From positions 1 to 21,656 of IMG/VR virus record IMGVR_UViG_3300026094_000043: a DNA stretch of 21,656 bases. One strand, written 5' to 3'. This DNA is from a virus. The position numbers and the translations under genes were made by a program. Under the pieces are notes generated by a model. It ran no database searches, was not told the DNA's origin, and was given only the letters and a program-made list of their open reading frames with translations. Of this stretch, positions 1-6,434 are shown piece by piece; position 1 is the stretch's first letter, and the number at the start of each line of letters is the position of its first letter.

Positions 1-46
1 GGGGCGCTCGCCTTAAAAAGCATCGTTTTACATTTAGGAGGAAACT

Positions 47-214
47 ATGATCAGTTCAGATGAGATTGGTCGTGTCCTAATGGAAGCGGTGTCAATCAGT
101 CCAACAAGACCGAAAGATTCTGCTCTTCAGAACTGGACACGAGTAGAGTACAAGAAGGATCAGGCTTACGCGAACAGTGAGCTGCGATCAGGAAGATTAC
201 CCAAGGGTGTCTGA
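47..214 (+). CDS. Small hypothetical protein, 55 aa
   Basis: A short reading frame starts at ATG 47 and ends with TGA at 212-214. It has a strong Shine-Dalgarno site, AGGAGG at 36-41, five bases before the start, which is the best ribosome site in this window. The product begins MISSDEIGRVLMEAV and ends SGRLPKGV. It is hydrophilic, with no cysteines, signal peptide or membrane segment. I do not recognise a family. It runs on the + strand, convergent with the minus-strand tail operon, and is followed within ten bases by a hairpin terminator, so it looks like the last gene of a unit coming from the left. The ribosome site and terminator support a real gene; its function is unknown. Confidence 0.7.
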   Translation: MISSDEIGRVLMEAVSISPTRPKDSALQNWTRVEYKKDQAYANSELRSGRLPKGV

Positions 215-222
215 CAGAACCA

Positions 223-249
223 AACCCCTCTGCACGGAGGGGTTTTTTG
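223..249 (+). terminator. Rho-independent terminator, possibly bidirectional
   Basis: An 8-bp perfect stem (AACCCCTC at 223-230 with GAGGGGTT at 237-244) closes over a six-base loop and runs into a T-tract, TTTTTT at 243-248. On the + strand it ends the small gene at 47-214. On the minus strand the same stem is followed by a weaker T-rich run (TTTGGTTCT), so it could also end the minus-strand tail operon whose last codon is at 253. Confidence 0.85.
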
Positions 250-252
250 TTA

Positions 253-2235
253 TTACGGCGCAGGAGCGAACTGAGTATCCTTGGCGTTTCTGGGCGGACG
301 AGTCGGACCAGGAGCAGGTTTAACGACTGTCTGACTGTTGTTCGTTACATTCGTTGACGAGTTGTTCTGAACATTCAGTCCAGCACCAGCCGCCGGTGTT
401 TCTTCTTCAAGAGAACGTCTTTCTTCTGCGGCCATACTTAACTGTCCACTTGGTCGGCGATCCATACTTAGAGGCTCGACGCCAGTTTCACTGGTTTGTG
501 ATTCGTCATTGTTCGATCCTATAGAACTTGGCGGTGTTGACGATCTACCCAGAACATAGTTGACCTTTGCCACCTGTTCAGCAAGTTCATCAAGCTTGAG
601 CGACGGATCGAGTAGACCGGCACCGAAGTCTATCTTACCTCCACTAAAGAATCCTGCATCATATTCACCACCCTGTGATAGCTTTTGAATGAGAGGAATG
701 GAGCGACCAAGATTCTTTGCAAGTTTTTCAAAGTCTACGTCTCCGGCCGATACCTCGATGCTACTAAACTTACTTAGCGCGTCGCCAATCTTTTCGATTG
801 CATTGGCGCCCTTCATCAGTTTGTCAGAGTTATCCGCAACATCCATGATCTGATCGAACGGCGAGTCCGCACCAAAGAATCCTAATACCTTCTCACCGAC
901 GTTCGCCAACTGTCCTATTGCTTTTGATCCAGTGAAAGCAAGAAGACCAGCAGCTACTTTACTCATGCCGGCAGCAAATCGACCCGCCTTTGAATCCTCA
1001 CCGTCACCGTCAAGCATATCAGTAATCGACAAAAGATCGACAACATTCTGCTTTATCGTTTGTGTCCAGTCCGACTTACTGATTGTATCCGCGATGGCAG
1101 CGGCTGTCTTACCGATACCGAACGCAGCAAGACCGGTTCCGATACCAGTCATGATTGCTACGAACGTTCCGGTCTCTCCGAATGCGGCGAGCTTACCACC
1201 AAGCGCATCCTCGATAGAAAGCAGAGTAAGTACATTGTCCTTTATACTCTGAGCCCATGCCGGATCCTGAAAGTCAGCAATCGCTCCGCCGATACCAGCG
1301 ACTCCTGACCCTGCACCAAAGACTGCAAGACCGGAAGCAATTCCAGTCATAAGTAAGAAGAATGTACCACCCTCAAGGAGAGCGCCGCCCAGTCCATCGA
1401 CCGCATCAGATATTGATAACAGCGTAAGAACGTTGCTCTTTATCGATTCAGCAAAGTTCGGATTCATAAAACTGGTAAGTGCGTCCGCCAAACCGGCTGT
1501 CGCAGAGCCAACGCCAAAAGCGGCCAGACCAACACCAAGCCCAGTCATGGCAGCAACGAATGCACCTCCCTTGGCAAGCATACTAAGGTTACCGCCAACG
1601 GCATCAGGAATCGACAGAAGTACCTTTACATTGTCCTTGATCGTCTGAGCAAATTCACTGTCTTTTGTAAAGTAATTGACCGCGGCAGATACACCGGAAC
1701 CCAGAGCAAATGCAGCGAGTCCTGCACCCAGACCGGTCATTGCGACAAAGAATGTACCACCCTCAACAAAAAATGATCCGGTGCCTCCAACCTCATCAGG
1801 TATAGAAAGCAGCGTGAGAATGTTCTGCTTAAGGCCCTCGGCATCCATGTTAACGATCTGATCAAGAAGATAACCACCACCAGCAAAGAGAGCTCCAATA
1901 CCAGCTGCACCAATACCGAGTCCTGCACCAGCGAGTCCTAGACCTCCAAGCAGTCCACCACCGTCGTCTTCTTCTCCGGATCTACCAGCACCACCGGCAC
2001 CACCGGCACCGGTTTGGCCCTGCAGTGCAGCGAGCATCTGTTCATTCTGACGTTTTTGTTCACGACGATCCTCAAGAGAATCCGAATCGGAATCCATAAG
2101 GAATCCTAGAATGTCACCAAGACCGCCAGAGAGATCTTCAATGCCACCGCTGATCTCTTCTAGGATCTCGTTATTCGCATCCGTGATCTCGTTCAGAGTC
2201 TGTAACTGTTGAGTAACGTCTGAAATCTTATCCAT
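253..2235 (-). CDS. Putative tail tape measure protein with five internal repeats
   Basis: A 660-residue protein. Residues 1-75 are charged and probably coiled. A Gly-rich linker (76-95) and a hydrophobic Gly/Ala segment (94-125) follow. About five repeats of 62-66 residues occupy 134-460, each with an LLSI motif (142, 206, 272, 338, 401) and then a hydrophobic helix such as MTGLGAGLAAF (166, 230, 296, 362, 424). The tail is Asn-rich, then Pro-rich (NVQNNSSTNVTNN near 621). I read it as the tape measure because it is long, helical and hydrophobic, and lies directly downstream of the gp26/gp51-type pair. At about 0.15 nm per residue, 660 residues span about 99 nm, close to a T4-like tail. No sequence match to T4 gp29 is apparent to me, so the call rests on architecture and position. 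It could instead be another long structural protein. The start lies two bases after the upstream TAG, with no clear ribosome site, suggesting translational coupling. Confidence 0.6.
   Translation of the reverse strand: MDKISDVTQQLQTLNEITDANNEILEEISGGIEDLSGGLGDILGFLMDSDSDSLEDRREQKRQNEQMLAALQGQTGAGGAGGAGRSGEEDDGGGLLGGLGLAGAGLGIGAAGIGALFAGGGYLLDQIVNMDAEGLKQNILTLLSIPDEVGGTGSFFVEGGTFFVAMTGLGAGLAAFALGSGVSAAVNYFTKDSEFAQTIKDNVKVLLSIPDAVGGNLSMLAKGGAFVAAMTGLGVGLAAFGVGSATAGLADALTSFMNPNFAESIKSNVLTLLSISDAVDGLGGALLEGGTFFLLMTGIASGLAVFGAGSGVAGIGGAIADFQDPAWAQSIKDNVLTLLSIEDALGGKLAAFGETGTFVAIMTGIGTGLAAFGIGKTAAAIADTISKSDWTQTIKQNVVDLLSITDMLDGDGEDSKAGRFAAGMSKVAAGLLAFTGSKAIGQLANVGEKVLGFFGADSPFDQIMDVADNSDKLMKGANAIEKIGDALSKFSSIEVSAGDVDFEKLAKNLGRSIPLIQKLSQGGEYDAGFFSGGKIDFGAGLLDPSLKLDELAEQVAKVNYVLGRSSTPPSSIGSNNDESQTSETGVEPLSMDRRPSGQLSMAAEERRSLEEETPAAGAGLNVQNNSSTNVTNNSQTVVKPAPGPTRPPRNAKDTQFAPAP
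841..1836 (-). repeat. Five diverged ~195-bp repeats inside the putative tape measure gene
   Basis: Five consecutive units encode a shared pattern: IK.NV..LLSI.DA, a variable turn, then a hydrophobic MTG.G.GLAAF helix. LLSI spacing is 64, 66, 66 and 63 residues. The fifth unit is the most diverged (MSKVAAGLLAF). The units differ at the DNA level, so the duplication is old or under protein-level selection. Confidence 0.85.
1988..2015 (-). repeat. Short 9-bp tandem repeat encoding a Gly-Ala linker
   Basis: About three copies of a CACCACCGG-type unit (+ strand) encode the Gly/Ala linker around residues 75-84 of the 660-aa protein. Replication slippage here could change linker length. Confidence 0.6.
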
Positions 2236-2237
2236 GT

Positions 2238-2372
2238 CTACCGTGTGCCCTTATGTCGGAGCCTTTCGTTCTCCTGCTGAATGTGGTCCACAAGCATTGT
2301 GATGTAGACCTCCCTTTCCCACGGTATCATATCGTCAAGCTCAGTAAGACTATACTTGTGATGCTGCATCAT
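2238..2372 (-). CDS. Small gp51-like protein / downstream half of a frameshifted tail chaperone
   Basis: This frame encodes 44 residues from ATG 2372 to TAG at 2238-2240, beginning MMQHHKYSLTELDDMIPWER. The pattern looks like the short protein found after gp26 in T4-like phages and usually labelled gp51, baseplate hub assembly catalyst; I recall this from the family and have not searched it. The frame is open upstream to 2432 and reads sensibly there (HDNLVNHFKTNFS precedes the first Met). A GTG at 2399 is another possible start. Neither start has a ribosome site, and the ATG falls inside a predicted RNA structure. I therefore think the main product may be a -1 frameshift extension of the gp26-like gene. 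The stop lies two bases before the ATG of the putative tape measure gene. Confidence 0.7.
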   Translation of the reverse strand: MMQHHKYSLTELDDMIPWEREVYITMLVDHIQQENERLRHKGTR

Positions 2373-3130
2373 TGAAAAGTTAGTCTTAAAGTGATTCACA
2401 AGATTATCATGGGAAAGGGCTATCCGAAAAAATTAGCTAGACCTCGAAGCTCCGTGTTGTTTTGATGACCACAGTTGGTGCAGTTAAAAGAAACGTCCAG
2501 TACCGTTGCAGGAATGTTCTCAACGAACTTGCGTACACGAGCGAACTGCTCTGCATTTAGCGACTCGACAAATTCCGTAAGTTCTTGTCTTGATTGAGAC
2601 GATGCGTCAAAGATTTCCTCACCGGAGTAAATCGAATCTATACACTCGAGTAGTAGACCAAAGATCTTTTCAACATTGTTCGTGTTCTGATCAGTTCGCG
2701 AATCGAGAACAGAATTAACCGAGGGATACTTCATCTTAACACCAACGGTATCAGTCAGCTCAATTGTATCGGATACTTCTTCGTTACTTTTAACACGAAC
2801 ATCATTAAGATCGATCGCAACCTCGTTTGAGGTATCACACTCTTCGCACTTCATTGACACCTGCACAGTTTCGCCGACCGACTTTGATCGCAGCTGTGTA
2901 AAGATGTAGTCCATATCAAACATCGTGATGTGGCCGGTATCGACCTCATTGTTCGTACACGCAGAGATTACCTCTTTAATTGCACGAATCATTTGACGAT
3001 CATCGTTGGACTCCATGGCCAACATCAGAATCTTTTCTTCTTTTACAAGATAAGGACGATACGTCACCGTCTTATTTGTCGAAGGAATCGTCAGCTCATA
3101 GCTCGGTGCGTCTAGTTTAGGAAGACCCAT
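2238..3130 (-). CDS. Predicted -1 frameshift fusion of gp26-like and gp51-like frames
   Basis: If ribosomes slip back one base on T_TTT_TTC (2432-2426), translation passes from residue F235 of the gp26-like protein into the overlapping frame, reading RIALSHDNLVNHFKTNFS and then the 44-residue gp51-like sequence. The fusion would be about 297 residues. The layout (short form, longer frameshifted form, then tape measure gene) matches the lambda G/GT-H tail chaperone system. The heptamer, a spacer of six bases and a 12-bp downstream stem are visible in the sequence; actual frameshifting is inferred. Confidence 0.6.
2312..2432 (-). other. Programmed -1 ribosomal frameshift signal (slippery site and nested stems)
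   Basis: The slippery heptamer T_TTT_TTC at 2432-2426 is in the gp26 frame and two codons before its TAG. After a six-base spacer, CCCTTTCCCATG (2419-2408) can pair with CGTGGGAAAGGG (2323-2312): 12 bp with a single G-U pair. Its 84-base loop holds a perfect 8-bp stem (2388-2381 with 2352-2345), which encloses a perfect 5-bp stem with a three-base loop (2371-2367 with 2363-2359). Heptamer, spacer and stem order fit the standard -1 frameshift signal. The pairing was read by eye; no folding energy was computed. Confidence 0.7.
2420..3130 (-). CDS. 26: gp26-like baseplate hub subunit / candidate tail assembly chaperone
   Basis: A 236-residue protein resembling the T4 gp26 family of baseplate proteins; T4 gp26 is 208 residues. 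The N-terminal part, with VTYRPYLVKEEKILMLAME near residues 22-40, has the look of that family. Two CxxC pairs are visible, C95/C98 (KCEEC) and C217/C220 (NCTNC), and are likely to bind one zinc ion. The last residues are LANFFG. The FF codons form the slippery site described separately, so the short product ends here and a longer product would carry the gp51-like tail. GGAG lies seven bases before the ATG, and the gene starts two bases after the tail-tube-like gene. Hub membership is the traditional label; its place before a tape-measure-like gene suggests a chaperone role instead. Confidence 0.8.
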   Translation of the reverse strand: MGLPKLDAPSYELTIPSTNKTVTYRPYLVKEEKILMLAMESNDDRQMIRAIKEVISACTNNEVDTGHITMFDMDYIFTQLRSKSVGETVQVSMKCEECDTSNEVAIDLNDVRVKSNEEVSDTIELTDTVGVKMKYPSVNSVLDSRTDQNTNNVEKIFGLLLECIDSIYSGEEIFDASSQSRQELTEFVESLNAEQFARVRKFVENIPATVLDVSFNCTNCGHQNNTELRGLANFFG

Positions 3131-3132
3131 AA

Positions 3133-3654
3133 TTATTCTCCATCAAGTTTCCAGTTGTCATATACAAATGTTGCGTTTACACGAATCACTTCATTCTCTG
3201 AACCATTATTAAGTTCAATCGAATCCAGTTGTGTTGGGTATGCGTTCATGATGCGAAATCTCTTCATCACATCGTTGCGCGAGTTAAGATGCTCGATCAC
3301 AATATCCCGCGAATACTCCTCACGGAATCCAAGGTTAAACGAGTTTAAGTTTTCAATTCCAATGATAATCTTTTTCTGCCACTCGTAGATAAAGTCCCAT
3401 GCAGTCCACTCGTTGGTCAGCAGAAACGTTACCGATATATCCTCTTGCCCAAACTGATAGGCGAGTTTCTTTTGCTTTAGCGATGTTGTCTTTTCATCGG
3501 TAAAGATCTGACGACCGGGGATGGTTACAGAGTCACACATAATGTCAAGATTACGAGGATCGTACTCAGTTCCTTCAAAAAGAACTCGGTAACGATTACT
3601 TCTAGCAAACCCAGACGAAAAGGTCGCCTTAAGATCGTCGATTGTTGTGCTCAT
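3133..3654 (-). CDS. Tail-tube-fold protein (gp19/gp54-like)
   Basis: A 173-residue protein with features of the T4 tube family (gp19 and the related tube-initiating baseplate proteins gp48 and gp54). It has an N-terminal ARSNRYRVLF strand, a VTIPGRQIFTDE segment near residues 43-54, ISVTFLLTNEW near 73-83, and a C-terminal INATFVYDNW-type strand. The length is close to T4 gp19 (163 aa) and well short of T4 gp54 (320 aa). Because it sits with hub genes and not with a sheath gene, I favour a tube-initiator or hub-ring role over the major tube protein, but cannot separate them here. Its ATG overlaps the upstream stop in an ATGA arrangement, which implies translational coupling. Confidence 0.6.
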   Translation of the reverse strand: MSTTIDDLKATFSSGFARSNRYRVLFEGTEYDPRNLDIMCDSVTIPGRQIFTDEKTTSLKQKKLAYQFGQEDISVTFLLTNEWTAWDFIYEWQKKIIIGIENLNSFNLGFREEYSRDIVIEHLNSRNDVMKRFRIMNAYPTQLDSIELNNGSENEVIRVNATFVYDNWKLDGE

Positions 3655-4232
3655 ATCATTTTCCTGGAGTCGGACCAGACAGCTCGTGTGCCGGCCTTAC
3701 GGAAGGACTCGGTCGGAAGGAACATTGCGATCGGCCACTCCGGTGCGTCCACCTCAACAATCTTTGACTTTACCTTACCGGAGAGGTAGTGCTTAAACGT
3801 TGGCTGAAAGGCAGAGTACCTTGCCGTTCCTTTAAGAATCGAGTAGCTGATGTTCAGCCGAGTCGAGTCGTCGAACTTTTTGTTGTTTGCCGTATCGAGC
3901 AGTGCATCGAATAGTTTTGCTCGAGGTGCTGGTGGCAGATAGTGCAGGTTCAGACCATAGAACCCTCCGGGTGCCGACTCAACGTATAGAATCAGAGGAA
4001 ACGTATCGTAGTACGGCAGCTGATCCTTGGTCTTTGGATCATAGAAGAAAAAATACATTTTCCCTGCACGAGGAGCGTTTCTCTGCGTCAGACGATCGTC
4101 AGAGATAAGATCCATCTTATTGACATCGGTCAGCCCACGAGCCTTCTTGCGGAACCACTCACGCGCCTTCTTTGTACGAGGATTAAGACCCTCGCGAAAG
4201 GCTGCCGCTTGTAGTTCTGTAAAGAGTGACAT
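3651..4232 (-). CDS. Conserved T4-like virion protein, function unassigned
   Basis: A 193-residue basic protein. The first 35 residues are Arg/Lys-rich. The core has the pattern KMYFFFYDPKTKDQLPYYD (58-76), then FPLIL and GGFYGLNLHYLPP (89-101), which I recognise as common in T4-like phages beside tail and neck genes. I cannot fix the name. Position next to gp4 suggests a gp2-type head-completion or DNA-end protein (T4 gp2 is longer, 274 aa), while the company of hub genes suggests a gp28-type hub protein. GAGG lies upstream of the ATG at a workable distance, and a late-promoter motif sits 33 bases before the start. There are no membrane segments. Confidence 0.6.
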   Translation of the reverse strand: MSLFTELQAAAFREGLNPRTKKAREWFRKKARGLTDVNKMDLISDDRLTQRNAPRAGKMYFFFYDPKTKDQLPYYDTFPLILYVESAPGGFYGLNLHYLPPAPRAKLFDALLDTANNKKFDDSTRLNISYSILKGTARYSAFQPTFKHYLSGKVKSKIVEVDAPEWPIAMFLPTESFRKAGTRAVWSDSRKMI

Positions 4233-4265
4233 ACGATTCCTCGTCGTTGTATGTAATGTCTGATC

Positions 4266-4273
4266 TATTTATA
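4266..4273 (-). promoter_or_regulatory. T4-type late promoter, minus strand
   Basis: An exact TATAAATA on the minus strand. By the T4 late-promoter geometry the transcript would start near 4260, giving a leader of about 27 bases that includes a GAGG ribosome site before the ATG at 4232. It would drive the 193-aa protein and everything downstream to 253. Confidence 0.7.
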
Positions 4274-4345
4274 CGGTCGAGAGCCATTTACTGATACACG
4301 GTTCTGTGATATAATAATTTAGTCACCGGCGGGCAGGGGAATATA

Positions 4346-4789
4346 CTATTTAAGAATTTTGATACCAAGGGACTTGAGTGTATCTTCGGTCCAAACTTCA
4401 AACGTCCAACCGCGATCGAGAGCGAATTCCGATGCGGCCTTCCACTTCGATTGATTCTTTACGTAGGTGAGAGACTCCTTGACATATCGACGCGTCTTGC
4501 GTTTCGGTGTCTTGGGTGGTTGAGTCTGTCCCTTGGGCTTTATCTCTATGATGTAGTTCTTACCCTCTTGAGTCTGAAACCAAAGATCCATAAAGTACCG
4601 ATGTACCTTCTTATCGGTCTCACACACATACGGAATCACGAGTTCCTCGCTGTTCCAATGTACGATCGAGCTCTGAGTGTCTATCCACCGAAAGGTATTA
4701 CGCTCCCACAAAGAACGATACACGATGTTCTTCACATCACCGACGTACTTCTCGGGATGCTTTGGTGTGAATTTACCACGGTAAGCCAT
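4346..4789 (-). CDS. 4: gp4-like head completion protein (nuclease fold)
   Basis: A 147-residue protein that matches the T4 gp4 (gp50) head completion family in length (T4 gp4 is about 150 aa) and sequence pattern. A nuclease-like core can be seen: E29 in YRSLWER, D68 in HRYFMDLW, and E82-x-K84 in IIEIKPK, which together fit the TnsA-like PD-(D/E)xK arrangement. The C-terminal half is basic (KTPKRKTRRY), suitable for DNA contact. In T4 this protein acts after DNA packaging to make heads ready for tail joining. The ATG lies within the divergent control region and has no ribosome site ahead of it. A 113-base gap with its own late promoter separates it from the next gene. Confidence 0.85.
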   Translation of the reverse strand: MAYRGKFTPKHPEKYVGDVKNIVYRSLWERNTFRWIDTQSSIVHWNSEELVIPYVCETDKKVHRYFMDLWFQTQEGKNYIIEIKPKGQTQPPKTPKRKTRRYVKESLTYVKNQSKWKAASEFALDRGWTFEVWTEDTLKSLGIKILK

Positions 4790-4796
4790 ATAAATA
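4789..4796 (+). promoter_or_regulatory. T4-type late promoter for the baseplate operon
   Basis: An exact TATAAATA that overlaps the first base of the gp4 start codon on the other strand. The predicted transcript start is near 4802, giving a leader of about 39 bases before the gp48-like ATG at 4841. It is the left arm of an imperfect inverted repeat with the minus-strand promoter. Confidence 0.75.
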
Positions 4797-4829
4797 ACTG
4801 AGTATTCTTCTTATAGTTTATACCGAGTT

Positions 4830-4837
4830 ATTTATCT
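4830..4837 (-). promoter_or_regulatory. Probable late promoter for the minus-strand operon
   Basis: GATAAATA on the minus strand, one base from the T4 late consensus. Its flank, ATAAATAACTCGGTAT, matches the opposing plus-strand promoter flank at 14 of 16 bases. The predicted start is near 4824, giving a leader of about 35 bases before the gp4-like ATG at 4789. Confidence 0.5.
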
Positions 4838-4840
4838 CCT

Positions 4841-5689
4841 ATGGCAATATCAGATATTCAGAGACAGAACCAAGGATTTGTTGGCGCGTCGAATCTTCGA
4901 TTTCCCGAGGATCTTGCCGTTGATGTGTCTCCGTTCTTGACGTTCTCGACACAGCGGCCGGTCTATGATAGTCTTGGAAGCGCGCTTCGGTCCAATCCAA
5001 CAGGTGAGTCGGTTACACTATACATTCCATCCGGTTATGCAGTCTCAGACTCCATAAGCTATGAGAGCGCAGAAGGTGGACTGATCGGATACGTGATCGA
5101 TCGCTTTGCCGATGGATCAATTAGTGATTTTGGCGTAAATGATATTGCCAACATCGCAAAGCAGAACATCGCGGGTGTCGGTGCAACTCTTGCTGGTGGT
5201 GCCGCGGCCGCCGGCGGCAGTATTGCCGGTGGTGCTTTAGCGGGCGTACTAACATCAAGTGCTCTGGGTGGGGAGATTCAGAACCGCGTACGTCGTGCAG
5301 AGGGTCAGACAATTAATCCTCGCCAGTACATGATGTTCAAGGCGCCAGAACTAAGATCGTTTTCGTTTAACTTTAGTATGATTCCTCAGAGTGAAAAGGA
5401 AGCAAACGACGCGATTCGCATCGTTAAGTTCTTTCGTCGTGCATCGTATCCAGCACTCAATGCAACGGGATATACCTATATCTTTCCGGATCTATTTAAG
5501 ATTGCGATTGGTAACAACGACTCGATGATTCGCATTCCTGAAGTCGCGTGTACTGGTGTCGAAGTAACCTACAACTCAAATACTCAGTCGTTCTTTACTC
5601 GAGGTAACATTCCTGTTCAGATCGACCTAGGAGTCTCGTTCCAGGAGATGAAGGCCATCACTCGAGCGGATATAGACGAAGGATTCTAA
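4841..5689 (+). CDS. 48: gp48-like baseplate tail-tube cap protein
   Basis: A 282-residue protein resembling T4 gp48, the tube cap on which the tail tube starts (T4 gp48 is 364 aa). The N-terminal region has LRFPEDLAVDVSPFLTFST (19-37). A Gly/Ala-rich, hydrophobic segment occupies about 112-144 and could be a flexible or helical insertion. The C-terminal domain from about 157 shows tube-fold features, including YMMFKAPELRSFSFNFSMIP (163-182), followed by a typical helix and strand. It is the first gene of the plus operon, directly after the late promoter. The ATG has no Shine-Dalgarno site (the bases before it are TCTCCT, the complement type), so initiation may use another mode. Confidence 0.8.
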   Translation: MAISDIQRQNQGFVGASNLRFPEDLAVDVSPFLTFSTQRPVYDSLGSALRSNPTGESVTLYIPSGYAVSDSISYESAEGGLIGYVIDRFADGSISDFGVNDIANIAKQNIAGVGATLAGGAAAAGGSIAGGALAGVLTSSALGGEIQNRVRRAEGQTINPRQYMMFKAPELRSFSFNFSMIPQSEKEANDAIRIVKFFRRASYPALNATGYTYIFPDLFKIAIGNNDSMIRIPEVACTGVEVTYNSNTQSFFTRGNIPVQIDLGVSFQEMKAITRADIDEGF

Positions 5690-5693
5690 TCGA

Positions 5694-6425
5694 ATGGCTT
5701 ACTACTTTTCATACTTTCAAAGAGGGTCGTACGACTTTGGCGAAACGGTCGTTAAGAACGTCACGAACATTACAAAGTACACTACCATCTTTTCTGAGAT
5801 CGCCGATGACTATTCGTTCTATACATTCTACACAATGCAACCCGGTCAGCGTCTAGACGAGATATCACAGGAGATATACGACACTCCTGATTTTTACTGG
5901 ACGTTTCCTCTGATCAACGATCGCATCGTTAATACCTGGAACGATCTTCCAAAGTCCTATAGTGATTTTATCTCATTCCTTGAGCGCAAGTACGTCGGTC
6001 GTGCGTTCACGTTGAAGGACGAAGAGGAACTCGCCGGTAAGTTTGAGATCGGAGAGAACCTTGTGTACGATTCAACGAATAGAGCCGAGCTCATCGCTAA
6101 GTATCCGACACAGGGTTATATGCAGGTCGTGTTTGAAAACGATGCGTCTTTTCCACAGAACACAGAGTTTACAGTAAGCGGAGAGTCATCCGAAGATTCA
6201 ATCGTTGTGGTCAATCACATTCCTGCGTATCAGGCTCCGGCTCGTCATATTGATCTGAACGGAAACGATGTACCGTATGATGCCGGTCAGACCACAGTCG
6301 TTACGATTCGTCAAGAGGAAGAGGATCGTAACGACATCAACTCTCAGATCAGAGTCATTCGCCCTGAATTCATTTATGAGGTTGCGACGCGCTTCGAGCA
6401 AGAAATGCGTCGCAGAAGGAGATGA
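5694..6425 (+). CDS. 53: gp53-like baseplate wedge subunit
   Basis: A 243-residue protein of the T4 gp53 family (T4 gp53 is about 196 aa). Diagnostic features lie near residues 35-85: DDYSFYTFYTMQPGQRLDEI, followed by IYDTPDFYWTFPLIND and WNDLP, a LysM-like module used in wedge contacts. The C-terminal end is very basic (RRRRR after EFIYEVATRFEQEM). It starts four bases after the gp48-like stop. The AAGGA inside the end of the previous gene may serve as ribosome site. The extra length over T4 falls mainly in the acidic or polar region around 140-215, which I cannot assign. Confidence 0.85.
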   Translation: MAYYFSYFQRGSYDFGETVVKNVTNITKYTTIFSEIADDYSFYTFYTMQPGQRLDEISQEIYDTPDFYWTFPLINDRIVNTWNDLPKSYSDFISFLERKYVGRAFTLKDEEELAGKFEIGENLVYDSTNRAELIAKYPTQGYMQVVFENDASFPQNTEFTVSGESSEDSIVVVNHIPAYQAPARHIDLNGNDVPYDAGQTTVVTIRQEEEDRNDINSQIRVIRPEFIYEVATRFEQEMRRRRR

Positions 6426-6434
6426 TCTACGATC

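Noticed and set aside
1-30. Possible tail of a gene entering from the left (TAA at 14-16)
   Set aside because: Too few codons are visible to support any coding claim.
932-1648. Plus-strand open frames opposite the repeat region of the 660-aa gene
   Set aside because: They lie antisense to a clearly coding repeat protein, repeat because the gene repeats, and have no ribosome sites or recognisable products.
4198-4305. Minus-strand frame of about 34 codons starting MALDRINRSD
   Set aside because: It reads through the late promoter at 4266-4273 and overlaps the start of the 193-aa gene in another frame; no ribosome site or family pattern.
4285-4345. Possible terminator hairpin after the gp4-like gene
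   Set aside because: Only a weak imperfect pairing (CACGG with TGTG) was found, with no following T-tract in the right direction.
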